A DNA stretch of 64,000 nt from JAFKKF01 sp038323025 (GTDB taxonomy: Bacteria > Pseudomonadota > Alphaproteobacteria > Rhizobiales > Kaistiaceae). Below, piece by piece: positions 1 to 9,128 of the stretch; within the stretch, counting starts at the first letter, position 1, and each line of letters opens with the position of its first letter. Under the pieces are notes generated by a model. It did not search any database. It was not told the origin of the DNA and saw nothing but the letters and a program-made list of their open reading frames with translations. Made by a program: the position numbers and the translations under genes. Where the stretch lies: contig JBBQGL010000001.1 in NCBI GenBank assembly GCA_038323025.1, forward strand, positions 1 through 64,000, given 5' to 3'.

Positions 1-834
<834 letters not shown>

Positions 835-948
835 CATTCGGGGCAGGGGGGGTATCGACGCGGCCTGCCCGGCACGCTCCGTCACGGCGTCCGCTCGCCT
901 TGACGGCGGCGAGATGGTAACGCTTTGCGGACGAGGGAGTGGCAGCGG

Positions 949-1623
949 GTGTCGTCCAACGATCTAGCGACATGGCTGGGGCGGACGCTTCTCTTCGAGG
1001 GGCTGGATCCGCACGAACTGACGCGGCTCGCCAGCATCGCCCGCGAGACGCTTCTCAAGACCGGCGACGCCCTGTTTGAGCAGGGCGATGAGTCCGATGG
1101 GCTCTATCTCATCGTCTCCGGACTGGTTCGTGTGTACCTTACCGCCGAGGACAGCCGCGAGGCGACGATCAACATCCTCGAGGACGGCGAAGTCATCGGC
1201 GAGATGGCGCTCCTCGACGGCTTGCCGCGCAGCGCCGGCGCCGCTGCCTTGACCGACACAAAGCTCATCTTCATCCCGCGTGCTCCGTTCCTGGCGCTCC
1301 TCGATGTATCGCCGAAGATCGCCCGCCAGATCATTCTCACGCTCTGCGAGCGCCTGCGTTCCGCCAATTCGCAGTTCGACCAGGCGGTATTCCACGACCT
1401 CCGCTACCGGCTGATCGTCCTGCTGCGCCAACTCGCCCTGATTCACGGGCGGGTCGAGGATGACTTTGCCGTGGTGGAACTCGACCTGACCCAGGGCACG
1501 CTGGCCCAGATGCTTGGCGCGAGCCGCGAGGCGGTGAACAAGCAGTTGCGGGCGCTGACCAAGGAAGGCCGCGTTGCGATCGAAGGCTCGCATATCCAGA
1601 TCTTCAGGGCGGGCAAGCCCTAG
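949..1623 (+). CDS. Crp/Fnr-family transcriptional regulator (Crp type)
   Basis: Cyclic-nucleotide-binding beta-barrel (about residues 10-125), dimerisation helix and C-terminal winged helix-turn-helix (recognition part GASREAVNKQLRALTKEG). The phosphate-binding-cassette-like stretch GEMALLDGLPRSA is close to the cNMP-binding consensus, and there is no N-terminal cysteine cluster, so it is not an oxygen-sensing Fnr. I prefer the GTG at 949 (224 aa), preceded by GAGGGAG about 9 bases upstream; an upstream TTG at 925 is in frame but has no clear ribosome binding site. It stands alone between leuA and the tRNA, so its targets cannot be read from context. Confidence 0.85.
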   Translation: MSSNDLATWLGRTLLFEGLDPHELTRLASIARETLLKTGDALFEQGDESDGLYLIVSGLVRVYLTAEDSREATINILEDGEVIGEMALLDGLPRSAGAAALTDTKLIFIPRAPFLALLDVSPKIARQIILTLCERLRSANSQFDQAVFHDLRYRLIVLLRQLALIHGRVEDDFAVVELDLTQGTLAQMLGASREAVNKQLRALTKEGRVAIEGSHIQIFRAGKP

Positions 1624-1747
1624 GCGGGCGGAGAGCCGCGCCGACACCCCAGCCGTTGCCTTAGGCAGGCAAGATGCGCCCTCGCGGCCGTAGACAGGGC
1701 GGGGCGGGCTTTGCTACACAACGCGCGGCCGCCTTCGGGATGCCGGC

Positions 1748-1823
<76 letters not shown>

Positions 1824-1975
1824 AATTTTCCTTCAACCTCAACCTGTTGAGATCGAGCTGTGACGTCGGTGAGGGCACCCACCCGGTTAACATCGCCGGT
1901 CCTTCGACATTTCGCCTCGGCAATGCCGATCATGCGCCGGAAGCGTTCTGGCTGGCCGCCATCCGCAGCGTGGGC

Positions 1976-2302
1976 CTAGCGTTGCAGTTCGAACAAGCGA
2001 GCGGCAAGTTTTCCGATCCGGTTGCTTACCGGTTCACTTCGCAGCGGCGCAGGTTTTGTTTTTGGCGCGAAGATCTCGTCGAACACATCCCGCGGGCGAT
2101 CGAAGCTGCCATCGCCGAGCTCAGCTGCGTCGTCTTCTTTCAGGCGGGCAATGCCGCGTGACCAGGCATGTTCCGAACCGCATGCCTTACAGCGCATCCT
2201 GAAGACAATCGGTTTCAAGGTGTGAAACGCGCCTGTTTCGACTTCCTTCCCGGTTGAAACCTCTACCCCGGTTCGTGGACAATCTATGACTATAACGCCC
2301 AT
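1976..2302 (-). CDS. Small conserved protein with zinc-ribbon-like cysteines
   Basis: A 108-residue protein whose N-terminal half has CPRTG, then VSTG, and after about 25 residues CKACGSEHAW, a spacing that resembles a small zinc ribbon. I recall similar unnamed proteins in Bradyrhizobium and relatives that begin with a CP-TG-STG pattern. No enzyme motif is visible. The C-terminal 50 residues are charged and less structured. It lies alone between tRNA-Lys and ppk2, with an AT-rich stretch (2300-2460) immediately upstream that probably holds its promoter. Function unknown. Confidence 0.65.
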   Translation of the reverse strand: MGVIVIDCPRTGVEVSTGKEVETGAFHTLKPIVFRMRCKACGSEHAWSRGIARLKEDDAAELGDGSFDRPRDVFDEIFAPKTKPAPLRSEPVSNRIGKLAARLFELQR

Positions 2303-2498
2303 GCTTTACTCCTACACTAATACATGAGCCTCCTGCTTTGATGTTAGAGCGGTAAGATGAAAGTTGAAAGAAAAGATCAATATATAGTTTGAATAAAAAC
2401 AGAGCGATCAAATGTTGAATTGCACGTACAAGTAGTAATTCTGACGGACGGCGATTACATCTGAGTCCGGGATATTCCGGAGCGGAAGTACGACGAGC

Positions 2499-3413
2499 TC
2501 AGTAGCGTTCGGGTACATAGAGTTCGGGCGGTACAGGGGTTCGCGCATAGTCAGTGTGGCGCACGCGCGCCGGCAGTTCGACATCGGGCTTGGGCACATC
2601 TTCGTATGGGATTCGCGTAAGCAGGTGCGCGATGCAGTTGAGGCGCGCCCGTTTCTTGTCCACCGCCTGAACCACCCACCAGCGGGCGTCCTCGGTGTTG
2701 GTTCGGGCCAGCATTTCTTCCTTGGCCTTGGTGTACTCTTCCCAGTGAACGCGGCTCTCCATGTCCATCGGCGAGAGCTTCCACTGCTTGAGGGGATCGT
2801 GGATCCGCATCCTGAAGCGGAATTCCTGCTCCTCGTCGGTGATCGAGAACCAGTACTTGACCAGCACTATTCCCGAGCGGACCAGCATGCGCTCGAATTC
2901 AGGCACGGAGCGGAAAAACTCCTCGAGTTCCCCGGGCGTGCAGAAACCCATGACGCGCTCGACGCCGGCGCGGTTGTACCAGCTGCGGTCGAACAGCACG
3001 ATTTCGCCAGCCGTGGGCAAGTGGGGCACGTAGCGCTGGAAATACCACTGCTGGCGCTCGCGCTCGGAGGGGGCGGGCAGGGCAACTACCCGGCAGACGC
3101 GCGGGTTGAGTCGCTGCGTCACGCGCTTGATGGCCCCACCCTTGCCCGCTGAATCGCGGCCCTCGAAGATCACGAGGAGCTTGAGCTTCTTGTGCTGCAC
3201 CCAGTCCTGCAGCCGGACGAGTTCGTGCTGCAGCCGGAAAAGCTCGGTGAAATAGAACTTGCGCGCGATGGTCTCGGGCGCGGGCGCAGACATGCCCTCG
3301 GCAACCAACTCATCGAGCCGGTCGTCCTCGAGCTGCATCTCCAGTTCCTCGTCGAAGCTGTCCGCGATCTCGGCCTTGATGCGTTCGACCTGCCGCGCCT
3401 GCTTGTCATCCAT
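2499..3413 (-). CDS. ppk2: Polyphosphate kinase 2 (PPK2 family)
   Basis: Uses polyphosphate to phosphorylate nucleotides (or the reverse). Of 304 residues, Walker A is at 85-93 (GRDSAGKGG) and the Walker B/lid region begins at D142 in FDRSWYNRAGVE; the fold follows the one-domain (class I) PPK2 type in length. Start: the ATG at 3413 is preceded by GGGGATTCGG; an in-frame TTG at 3476 adds 21 residues with no ribosome binding site and is less likely. Residues 20-40 are very acidic. It is transcribed towards the tRNA and has no functional neighbour. Nucleotide preference (ADP or GDP) cannot be read from sequence. Confidence 0.92.
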   Translation of the reverse strand: MDDKQARQVERIKAEIADSFDEELEMQLEDDRLDELVAEGMSAPAPETIARKFYFTELFRLQHELVRLQDWVQHKKLKLLVIFEGRDSAGKGGAIKRVTQRLNPRVCRVVALPAPSERERQQWYFQRYVPHLPTAGEIVLFDRSWYNRAGVERVMGFCTPGELEEFFRSVPEFERMLVRSGIVLVKYWFSITDEEQEFRFRMRIHDPLKQWKLSPMDMESRVHWEEYTKAKEEMLARTNTEDARWWVVQAVDKKRARLNCIAHLLTRIPYEDVPKPDVELPARVRHTDYARTPVPPELYVPERY

Positions 3414-3520
3414 GTTCCGAATCCCCAACGCCGATGGGCAGAAACCCAAGGTTCCAAATGACCCCGGCTGTTTCAAACTATTGTGACAGCGGATGGAGAC
3501 AACCGCGGCGATGACCGGCT

Positions 3521-4690
3521 TTATCTCGCAAGGTCCTGAGTCATTCGGTGGACGTCGTGAACGAGGATGCCGCCGCCCGGAGGCGGCAGGTCCAGCCAGT
3601 GTCGCTGCTTCAGCGTCTGGAAAGTATCCTCGTAACCGCTATCCCAATGCTCGCGCATGGAGGTACCCGAGAACTCGTAGTCCTTGGCATGACCTTCGTA
3701 TGCCTTCTGCTGATAGATCAACTGAAGGATCGTGAATTCGGGCAGCCGGGAGAGTTCATCGCGATGCCGCCGCTGTTCATCGGAAAGAAGATCGTCCGGA
3801 ATCTTGGCCAGGGCCTGATATGTGCGGAGTTTCCATTTCTGCAGCTTCCGGTAGACATCGGTGTTGTAGCGCGTGCGCGAGGAATACATGATGTCCTTGT
3901 GACGGCCTAAAACGTCGGCCATGTCGCGCGGCAAGGTCCCGCGGGCGCTAAACAGGTCGACCTGGAAGACGAGGGTGTTGATGTGATCTTCCTGGTCGAG
4001 AAGATGCTGTAGCGGCGTATTCGAGACGATGCCGCCGTCCCAATAATAGTCGGTGCCGATCTTGACCATCGGCAAGGCCGGCGGCAGCGCGCCGCTCGCC
4101 ATGATGTGCTCCGGCTGAATCTCCGTGTCGCGATTGTCGAAATAGACGAAGTTGCCGGTGAGCACGTTTACGGCGCCTACCGAGAAGCGGACCCGCTGGT
4201 CGTTGATGATGTCGAAATCGACCAGTTCGAGGAGCGTCTCCCGCAGGGGCGCGCTGTCGTAGAAGCTGGTGGCGGTGCGGGCCCCCGCGGGGCTCATCCA
4301 CGCGTTGGTGGGATGCGGCTGGAAGAAGCCCGGCTGTCCCTGCGTCAAGGTCAGGAACGAGCTGGCCGCATTGCGCATCCGGCGATAGATGTCGCCATCC
4401 GGCGTGTACGACCAGACCTTGCGGCTGGTGATGACCGACCAGAATTCGCGCAGCCGCTCGATGCGGTTCTCGCGCAAATTGCCGGCGATGATGGCGGCGT
4501 TTATCGCGCCGATGGAAACGCCGGTGACCCAATTGGGCTCGACGTTCGCCTGGTGCAGGGCCTGGTATACGCCGGCCTGGTAAGCTCCGAGCGCGCCGCC
4601 TCCCTGCAATATGATGGCTACGCGCTCGCAGCGGTCGGGCATCCAGCCGACCTCGTCGCCACGATTGCCCGGCTTCGGCGTCGCGTTCAT
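3521..4690 (-). CDS. Patatin-like phospholipase with DUF3734-type C-terminus
   Basis: Serine acyl-hydrolase of the patatin fold, 389 residues. Visible elements are the glycine-rich oxyanion loop GGGALGAY (30-37), the nucleophile elbow GVSIG with Ser59, and the DGG motif with Asp218, which together form the Ser-Asp dyad. The last about 120 residues match the extension (DUF3734) seen in bacterial patatins. No signal peptide, so it probably acts in the cytoplasm or on membranes or granules. It is divergent from the 3-hydroxybutyrate dehydrogenase gene, with 135 bp between starts. That pairing suggests, as inference only, a role in lipid or polyhydroxybutyrate turnover. Confidence 0.88.
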   Translation of the reverse strand: MNATPKPGNRGDEVGWMPDRCERVAIILQGGGALGAYQAGVYQALHQANVEPNWVTGVSIGAINAAIIAGNLRENRIERLREFWSVITSRKVWSYTPDGDIYRRMRNAASSFLTLTQGQPGFFQPHPTNAWMSPAGARTATSFYDSAPLRETLLELVDFDIINDQRVRFSVGAVNVLTGNFVYFDNRDTEIQPEHIMASGALPPALPMVKIGTDYYWDGGIVSNTPLQHLLDQEDHINTLVFQVDLFSARGTLPRDMADVLGRHKDIMYSSRTRYNTDVYRKLQKWKLRTYQALAKIPDDLLSDEQRRHRDELSRLPEFTILQLIYQQKAYEGHAKDYEFSGTSMREHWDSGYEDTFQTLKQRHWLDLPPPGGGILVHDVHRMTQDLAR

Positions 4691-4825
4691 TCAGCTCTCC
4701 CCCAACCGCGTGGAAATTGAATACCCCGAACAAAGCAACGCGCGATGACATCGGGGTGACGCTTCGCTGTCACACGGCCTACAGGTTCCGCCGTCTTTAC
4801 TTCGCCCTGGCGAAGGGGGGGCGAC

Positions 4826-5608
4826 ATGGCGAGCGAGCGGGTGGCGGTGCTCACGGGGTCGACCAGCGGGATCGGACTGGGAGTTGCCCGCGCCCTGGCC
4901 AGGGCGGGTTATGACCTCGTCCTCAACGGGTTTGGCGATGCCGACGAGATCGAGCGGACACGCGCGGCGCTGGCGGAAGAGAGCGGAACGCGAGTCGACT
5001 ATTTGCCCGCCGACATGAGCGATCCTCAAGCGGTCGAAGGCATGATCGTTCAGGTCGAGGAGGAATTCGGCCGGATCGATGTGCTGGTAAACAACGCCGG
5101 CATCCAGCACGTGGCGGCGATCGAGGATTTTCCGGCCGCCAAATGGGACCAGATCATCGAGATCAATCTCTCGGCGGCGTTTCATTCGATGAAGGCGGCG
5201 TTGCCGGGGATGAAGGCGCGCCGCTTCGGCCGGATCGTTCAGATCGCCTCTGCCCATGCCCTGGTCGCCTCGCCCTTCAAGAGCGCCTACGTCGCCGCCA
5301 AGCACGGCATTGCGGGGCTGACCAAGACCGCGGCACTTGAGGCGGCCGAGCACGGGATCACCGTGAACGCGGTCTGTCCGGGCTACGTGCTGACACCGCT
5401 CGTGGAAAAGCAGATTCCCGAGCAATCGCGGGCACGCGGGATAAGCGAGGATGCGGTCATCCGTGACGTGCTGCTCGCCGCACAGCCGACGAAGCGGTTC
5501 GTTACGGTCGAAGAGGTGGCGGCGCTGGTCCTCTTTCTGAGCAGCGACATCGCCGGATCGATCACCGGCGCGGTGATTCCGATCGACGGCGGCTGGACCG
5601 CCCACTGA
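4826..5608 (+). CDS. bdhA: D-3-hydroxybutyrate dehydrogenase
   Basis: NAD-dependent SDR (260 aa) that oxidises 3-hydroxybutyrate to acetoacetate. Cofactor motif GSTSGIGLG is at 11-19, NNAGIQHV at 89-96, and the catalytic residues are Ser142, Tyr155 and Lys159 (YVAAK). The stretch NNAGIQHV and the SAHALVAS loop are characteristic of this subfamily rather than of FabG. The downstream acetoacetate decarboxylase gene begins 10 bases after its stop, so the two are surely cotranscribed and act in sequence on ketone bodies. Confidence 0.93.
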   Translation: MASERVAVLTGSTSGIGLGVARALARAGYDLVLNGFGDADEIERTRAALAEESGTRVDYLPADMSDPQAVEGMIVQVEEEFGRIDVLVNNAGIQHVAAIEDFPAAKWDQIIEINLSAAFHSMKAALPGMKARRFGRIVQIASAHALVASPFKSAYVAAKHGIAGLTKTAALEAAEHGITVNAVCPGYVLTPLVEKQIPEQSRARGISEDAVIRDVLLAAQPTKRFVTVEEVAALVLFLSSDIAGSITGAVIPIDGGWTAH

Positions 5609-5618
5609 GACCTGTCCC

Positions 5619-6377
5619 ATGAAGATCGCCGAGATAGTCGAACTCCCTTCGATGCCGCTGGCGGGCCCGAGTTATCCGAGGGGCCCCTATCGCTTCGTCA
5701 ACCGGGAGTACATGGTCATCACGTACGAGACCGACCCGGCGATCATACGCCAGCAATTGCCGGAGCCGCTCGAGCCCATCGACGATCCGCTGGTCCACTA
5801 CGAGTGGATCAAGATGCCGGACAGTTCAGGCTTCGGGAGCTACACCGAATCCGGCACGGTCATCCCGTGTCGCCTCGACGGCGAAGAGATGAATTTCGTT
5901 TCCCAAATGTTTCTGGACGACGATCCGCCGATCGTCGCCGGTCGCGAGATCTGGGGCTTTCCCAAGAAGTACGCGCACCCGAAGCTGGAAGTCGTCAAGG
6001 ATACGCTCACCGGCACGCTCGAATATGCCGGCCAGCTCGTCGCCATGGGCACCATGGGCTACAAGCACGAGAGCATGGCCGGGAACGGCGAGCGAACCAC
6101 GGCGACCCTGGGGAAGACGCAGGTCAACCTCAAGATCATTCCGGGGGCGGATGGTCGTCTCGATATTTGCCAGCTGGTTGCCTACAACCTCATCGATATT
6201 GCCGTGAAAGGTTCATGGATCGGTCCGGGACGGCTGCATCTCGTTCCGCACGTCAACGCCCCGGTCGCCGACCTGCCGGTGACCAGGATCGTTGCCGCCC
6301 ATCATTTCATAGCCGACATGACGCTTCCCTACGGGCGCGTCGCCCACGACTACCTCACGGCCAAGCAGCCCCCCTAG
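5619..6377 (+). CDS. adc: Acetoacetate decarboxylase
   Basis: Decarboxylates acetoacetate to acetone and CO2 through a Schiff base. The motif FPKKYAHPK places the lysine pair at K116-K117, and Glu77 in YTESGT lies where the clostridial enzyme has its active-site glutamate; 252 residues is near the family length. It is the second gene of a two-gene unit with bdhA, whose product is its substrate. Some alphaproteobacterial members of this family act on other beta-keto acids, so acetone formation is likely but not proven. Confidence 0.9.
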   Translation: MKIAEIVELPSMPLAGPSYPRGPYRFVNREYMVITYETDPAIIRQQLPEPLEPIDDPLVHYEWIKMPDSSGFGSYTESGTVIPCRLDGEEMNFVSQMFLDDDPPIVAGREIWGFPKKYAHPKLEVVKDTLTGTLEYAGQLVAMGTMGYKHESMAGNGERTTATLGKTQVNLKIIPGADGRLDICQLVAYNLIDIAVKGSWIGPGRLHLVPHVNAPVADLPVTRIVAAHHFIADMTLPYGRVAHDYLTAKQPP

Positions 6378-6419
6378 CGGCCACCAGTCGAAGTGTCCGC
6401 GTCCCCCTCCACCCATCGC

Positions 6420-6648
6420 TCACGCCGGCGGCGACCCCGCAAGCTTCCAAAGCCAAAGCCGCGGTTGCCCCGGACCGGCAGGCACAATAGAGCAGCATTT
6501 TGCTGCGCACCCGCCGGCCGTCGGAAAGGATGCTGACCGCCCAACCCTGTTCTTCCAGCTCGACGCTGTCGACCCGTGCGCCCAACCGCAGCTGGATGCC
6601 GCGGTTGCGAAGGTCGTGGACGAACTCTTCGATGATTTCGCGGTCGAT
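6420..6648 (-). pseudogene. sthA: Remnant of soluble pyridine nucleotide transhydrogenase, downstream fragment
   Basis: On the minus strand one frame reads IDREIIEEFVHDLRNRGIQL and, after a few residues, DGRRVRSKMLLYCACRSG and LALEACGV. These align with E. coli SthA around FLDQEM... and [25 protein letters not shown]. An in-frame TGA stands four codons upstream of the match, homology stops near 6420, and adc ends only 43 bases away. The fragment corresponds to about residues 205-275 of SthA. It is colinear with the upstream fragment at 7951-8215. Confidence 0.75.
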
Positions 6649-6888
6649 GCCTCCAGGTCATGGTCAGCAATCTCACGCAGTTGGGAAGGGGCCGGATACA
6701 GTTATCGCAGGCGTCCGATGCGGGGCGTCGTAGCATGGGTATCGCGCCAGGTTGACGCTGCCCGCAGAACCATGGATTAGGTCGCAACGACAGCAACGCC
6801 CCATGCCCATGCCTAGAGTCGACGCGCGAATATTCCGGTGGATGTATCAGGATCGCCAAATCAAAGGGCCGCACACCGGTATCCCCCT

Positions 6889-7617
6889 TCAATGAGCGGG
6901 GCGCAAGGTGAAGCTCTGCCACGCGAACAGGCGCCTTGCGAATGCGTAGAGCCGTTGGTCCTCATAGGTGATTGCCCTGAGCAGTTCCTGAATCTCAGGC
7001 GTGATCGGTTCGAGGCGCGGAGGCGTCGGCTCGAACGGCGGTTCGTCGACCCGCTCGCCGGTGATGTTTTCTCGCGGCAAGCTGCCGACCGGCCCAAGAC
7101 CAAGCCTCCGGCGAATGTTTGTCAGCGACTGCTCGGCCTTCTCGACCAGTCCGATTGCCGCCATACCGCGCACCCTCGACTTGGCGAGCCGGAGATCGCC
7201 GCGGCCGATCTGATCGAACATCGGAAGCAGGCCGGGCGCACCCGCCCTCAAATACTCGATCAGCGGCATGCCCTTCACCTGAGCCATGTCGGGATCATTC
7301 GCCTCGAGTGCTGCAGCCGTGTGCGATTGAACGAAGTAGTAGTGGGATAGCACTCGCGCCATCGGCTCGCGGAGTACCGTGACAATGTCCATCGGCCCGG
7401 GAATCTCGCGAAGGGCGTCGTATTTGAAGTGGCCCGCAAAGAATCGGTAGCGGCCAAGGTCGGACTTCTTCCAGTGTTGGAGATAGTTGTGGCGCTCAGG
7501 ACAGACCTGTTCGGGCGGAAACAGGTTGCCGAGTGCAGAGGTGAAACTGGTTCCTGCTGTCTTTTGCAAATGAAGAAACACCAATTTGCGCAACCGTGCG
7601 GTGGATTCGGCAGGCAC
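6889..7617 (-). CDS. Sulfotransferase-family protein
   Basis: Predicted PAPS-dependent sulfotransferase of the Sulfotransfer_2-like group, 242 residues. The 5'-phosphosulfate loop is visible as HLQKTAGTSF (16-25), and the 3'-phosphate site as VLREPMARVLSHYY near residue 82-95. The C-terminal third is proline-rich and poorly conserved in feel. No signal peptide or membrane anchor is seen. The gene sits between two colinear fragments of a decayed sthA gene, so it appears to have arrived by insertion. The acceptor substrate is unknown; in bacteria such enzymes often sulfate glycans or lipids. Confidence 0.75.
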   Translation of the reverse strand: MPAESTARLRKLVFLHLQKTAGTSFTSALGNLFPPEQVCPERHNYLQHWKKSDLGRYRFFAGHFKYDALREIPGPMDIVTVLREPMARVLSHYYFVQSHTAAALEANDPDMAQVKGMPLIEYLRAGAPGLLPMFDQIGRGDLRLAKSRVRGMAAIGLVEKAEQSLTNIRRRLGLGPVGSLPRENITGERVDEPPFEPTPPRLEPITPEIQELLRAITYEDQRLYAFARRLFAWQSFTLRPAH

Positions 7618-7950
7618 AGGAGCCTCGATCGGTCAGGTTTGAGAAAGACTCGATTCGAATCGAGTTTCGACGAAAATCTTATGCGGTCCCCGGCGTCTGT
7701 TGGACCTCAGTGCCGGAAAACGCTGGGACAAAACCGTAACCCCCGCGAATTTCTCGGCATAGAGGTTGCAAAGGCAAGAGCCCTACAAGCAAAAATACAT
7801 TCATTGCGCGCTATAGCTACGGCGCCTTGCCTATCGATCGACCGCAGCTGAGTGATGGTCAGGACCATTCTGCCGTCCGAACTGGAAAGCCGCTCCGGAC
7901 TGACGAAATACTATGGTCCACCTCGAACACGTCGCTGGCGAGTGCAGACA
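7618..7950. other. Non-coding flank of the insertion into sthA
   Basis: No credible gene on either strand. The stretch lies between the start of the sulfotransferase gene and the upstream sthA fragment, so it probably includes the sulfotransferase promoter and the insertion junction. The 8-mer ATGGTCAG occurs at 7855-7862 and again at 6660-6667, near the other junction; this could be a target duplication but is short enough to be chance. No inverted terminal repeats were seen. Confidence 0.5.
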
Positions 7951-8215
7951 GCGCGGCACGTACGGCTCGATGGCAATATTGTCGCTGGCGAAGACGTTCT
8001 TGTTGTTGAACGGAATCGTTTTTGGCCGGAACGGGGCGGTTCCCGTGGCGATGACGAACTTGTCGGCCTCGAACTCGGTCTCCTCGGCGACTTCGCTCTT
8101 GACGGCATCCGGTACCGATCGGTGAAGTGCGCCAGCCCGGCGAAGGTATGGACGCCGTTGCGGGCGAACTGGTGCTCGAGAACCTCGATCTCGTGGTCAA
8201 GGGTCACGAAGGGTC
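7951..8215 (-). pseudogene. sthA: Remnant of soluble pyridine nucleotide transhydrogenase, upstream fragment
   Basis: Two minus-strand frames together read FVTLDHEIEVLEHQF, RNGVHTFAG and, after a frameshift near 8113, FEADKFVIATGTAPFRP, then NNKNVFASDNIAIEP. These align with SthA around ARFVDEHTL and AEKFVIACGSRPY...YDSDSIL. The fragment covers about residues 95-165 and stops just before the NAD-binding GxGxxG segment. The N-terminal FAD-binding part is not found. The frameshift and loss of both ends mark it as dead. Confidence 0.78.
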
Positions 8216-8366
8216 TGTGACAGCGCGATAGCGCATCGCAGCCCACCCGGTGGGCGACTCGACGCGGCCGGGGAGGTCCAAGCGGGCACGTCGCAGGTCG
8301 GCTTAATCCTGCATTAACCTTGGGACGTGCAGGCTTTGCTTGGATCAAGCCGGAGTTCAGCAGCGC

Positions 8367-8642
8367 ATGCCCGTTTTCAGTTTGCACAAGGGGAGACTGT
8401 CGGTCACGGAGGCGACCGTTCAGGGAGCGGACAAGGTGCGTCCAAAGCCGCCAGCAGCCCGTCCTGTCACCGAGGAACTCGCAACGAAGGTGGCGCTTCT
8501 CGAGACGGAGCTGGACGGGATGCGGGCGATGGTCGCCGAGCTGCGGCAATCGCGCGATCACTGGCAGGCGCGGTACAGACGTGTCGGTTGGACGCTGAAA
8601 TGGCGCGCGCGACACGACCGTTCGAGGCAAGCCTCCGCATAG
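8367..8642 (+). CDS. Hypothetical protein with short coiled coil
   Basis: A 91-residue reading frame (an in-frame start 27 bases upstream also exists). Residues 37-70 form a heptad-like helix (EELATKVALLETELDGMRAM) followed by a basic, aromatic tail. The pattern VAELRQSRDHWQ resembles coiled-coil regions of small rhizobial proteins I cannot name. No obvious ribosome binding site. It could be spurious. Confidence 0.4.
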   Translation: MPVFSLHKGRLSVTEATVQGADKVRPKPPAARPVTEELATKVALLETELDGMRAMVAELRQSRDHWQARYRRVGWTLKWRARHDRSRQASA

Positions 8643-8844
8643 GCCGGGCCTCCCTGGTTTGTGCTCGGAGCTCCGCCCTCAAGGCGCAATAGCATCGCGA
8701 TTACTTTTCTGAACGGCTGCGGAAGCGCCGGCCCGAAGCGCCGACGGCGCTCGCGGACGCAGAGACGTTTCATGAGGTTGTCATTGCGAGGCTGTACCTG
8801 CTGCAATCACGGCCAACAATCCCCGAGATGGCAGAGCAGGGCCT

Positions 8845-9075
8845 ATGGACGCACAGACGAATCTTGACGTGATGGAAGGCGCGTATCGCGTCGAGGTGAG
8901 GCACCGGGCTACCGGTTCGCTGGTCTTCCGATGGGAGATTTACCGTCCCGGAGAGGCCAAGCCGGTCGCGACCTCCTTCAACGTCTTCCGGTCCGCCGAT
9001 CAGGCCCTTGGCGCCGGGGAGCGCGCCCTGGCAAAATTGCAGGCCGAGCGCGTGCCTGCGTTCGCCGGTCGCTGA
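8845..9075 (+). CDS. Hypothetical small protein (76 aa)
   Basis: Begins MDAQTNLDVMEGAYRVEVR with a purine-rich AGAGCAGGG just upstream. The sequence alternates beta-type segments (YRVEVRHRATGSLVFRWEIYR) with a helical tail (SADQALGAGERALAKLQ), which looks like a small folded alpha/beta protein. No signal peptide and no known motif. It is convergent with the ZntB-like gene. Function unknown. Confidence 0.55.
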   Translation: MDAQTNLDVMEGAYRVEVRHRATGSLVFRWEIYRPGEAKPVATSFNVFRSADQALGAGERALAKLQAERVPAFAGR

Positions 9076-9128
9076 GACCCGCCCACACGACATCGTTTCG
9101 CTATCGCAGGCGCCGGCGGGCTTGATCG

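Noticed and set aside
949..1623. Possible Fnr/FnrN oxygen sensor that would act on the ccoN box
   Set aside because: No N-terminal cysteine cluster; the phosphate-binding-cassette-like motif points to a Crp-type protein.
7429..7851. Plus-strand ORF opposite the sulfotransferase start
   Set aside because: Overlaps the sulfotransferase coding region and continues into non-coding flank without any family resemblance.
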